NCBI RefSeq assembly: GCF_900107115.1
Contig: NZ_FNOS01000006.1
Location: 1 to 64,000, forward strand
Direction of reading: 5' to 3'
DNA from: Salimicrobium album
GTDB lineage: Bacteria; Bacillota; Bacilli; Bacillales; Halobacillaceae
DNA length: 64,000 bases
Shown here: positions 63,258 to 64,000 of the stretch, in pieces
How positions within the stretch are numbered: the stretch's first letter is position 1
Layout of the letters: the number at the start of each line of letters is the position of its first letter
The notes under the pieces: model-generated
The model's database searches: none
Told to the model about the DNA's origin: nothing
What the model saw: the letters and a program-made list of their open reading frames with translations, nothing else
Position numbers and translations under genes: made by a program

Positions 63258-64000
63258 ATGGAGAGCATAATGAAGCTTGAAAAAGTGAACAAGACAATCG
63301 GTTCTCATCACGTCATCAAGGACCTGAGTTTTGAAATTTTTCCCGGGGAAGTGTTCGGATTTCTCGGACCGAACGGAGCGGGAAAAACCACGACGATCCG
63401 TATGATGGTAGGCCTCATGAGTATGAGCAGCGGCGATATCGTCATTGCCGGCAACAGTATACATAAACAGAGAAGTAAGGCAATGGAACAGGTCGGGGCG
63501 ATCGTTGAGAACCCCGAAATGTACCCATTCATGAGCGGTTGGAAAAACCTTGTACACTTTGCCCGGATGGGGAAGGATGTAACAGAAGAAAGAATCATGG
63601 AAGTCGTTCAGCTCGTCGGTCTGGAGAAACGGATCAATGATAAAGTGCAGAAATACTCTCTCGGAATGCGTCAGAGGCTCGGTATCGCCCAGGCTCTGCT
63701 GCACCGTCCTTCCGTCTTGATTCTTGATGAACCGACGAACGGGCTCGATCCTTCGGGAATGAAAGAAATACGGGCGTATGTAGAGCGCCTCGCCAAAGTG
63801 GAAAACGTGGCTGTAATTGTGTCGAGTCACATCCTCTCCGAAATGGAACTGATGTGTGACAGGTTCGGAGTCATCCATAACGGCGAACTGGTCGATATCC
63901 AGTCCGTGAAGGACGCCGTCGCAGACGCGGAAATGGAAGTCAGTATCGAAGCAACTCCGCTTGATGTGGTGGAGCGCATCCTCAAAGAAGAGACGAAAAA
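63258..64000 (+). CDS. ABC transporter ATP-binding protein, cut by the window end
   Basis: The first 247 residues of an ATPase of the antibiotic/bacitracin-resistance type. GPNGAGKTT is Walker A, YSLGMRQRLGIAQALL the signature, LILDEPTNGLD Walker B, and SSHILSEM the switch histidine. No membrane segment, so a separate permease gene should follow beyond 64000. The start at 63258 follows GGAAGGGGAG; a Met four codons later is also possible. Confidence 0.92.
   Translation, partial: MESIMKLEKVNKTIGSHHVIKDLSFEIFPGEVFGFLGPNGAGKTTTIRMMVGLMSMSSGDIVIAGNSIHKQRSKAMEQVGAIVENPEMYPFMSGWKNLVHFARMGKDVTEERIMEVVQLVGLEKRINDKVQKYSLGMRQRLGIAQALLHRPSVLILDEPTNGLDPSGMKEIRAYVERLAKVENVAVIVSSHILSEMELMCDRFGVIHNGELVDIQSVKDAVADAEMEVSIEATPLDVVERILKEETK

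Overview
The window looks like chromosomal DNA of a low-to-mid-GC Bacillota, most likely a salt-tolerant or halophilic member of the Bacillaceae. Three things point there. The order rocF - sigW - rsiW - cdaA - cdaR - glmM - (glmS ribozyme) glmS is the Bacillus order. Sigma-W, sigma-B, CsoR, T-box and bacilliredoxin elements are all present. Many of the proteins are strongly acidic. The genus is inferred, not shown.

Layout. 1-1007: ten tRNA genes ending in a terminator. 1016-2611: a REC-GGDEF-REC regulator and a small protein on the minus strand. 2793-10745: arginase, then the cell-envelope and c-di-AMP block (SigW, its anti-sigma factor, CdaA, CdaR, GlmM) and a ribozyme-controlled GlmS. 10896-16216: thiolase, a DeoR regulator preceded by four phased repeats, an unknown TPR-like protein, small membrane proteins and a cation antiporter. 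16280-20448: an orphan NarL-type regulator, a leader region with an uncharacterised RNA, and the PTS-type dihydroxyacetone kinase operon dhaKLM, flanked by two blocks of hairpin repeats. 20560-26505: copper (CsoR, CopA, CopZ, a CsoR-box DUF4396 protein) and arsenic (ArsR, ArsB, ArsC) resistance. 26861-30398: an ATP-grasp ligase, an amidinohydrolase and a Bcr/CflA exporter on the minus strand. 30542-47773: mixed housekeeping and stress genes, including thioredoxin reductase, CydDC, a sigma-W RDD protein, two genes with sigma-B-type promoters, a LOV-STAS photoreceptor, ChrA and a Fur-box flavoprotein. 47985-56192: a complete galactose gene cluster (galKETM on minus; transporter, GalR and a PP2C-like phosphatase on plus) that is visibly more AT-rich than its surroundings. 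56400-63128: DUF4385, glutaminase, a T-box-controlled long-form IleS, bacilliredoxin and a CvfC-like protein. 63258-64000: an ABC ATPase cut by the window end.

The least explained signals are: a dispersed family of two alternating long-hairpin modules at four intergenic sites, with one compensated stem change; a tRNA-Gly pair whose acceptor halves are exchanged around a tRNA-Leu, the footprint of a single-crossover insertion; a short RNA-like unit with its own promoter and terminator upstream of dhaK; read-through terminators placed just upstream of dhaK and of the ATP-grasp gene; a PP2C-like phosphatase translationally coupled to GalR; a Fur-box ferredoxin-NADP-reductase-like protein that has lost the glycines of its nucleotide-binding motif; and two apparent single-base frame problems at homopolymers (galM and a DUF1450 gene), which may be sequencing errors.
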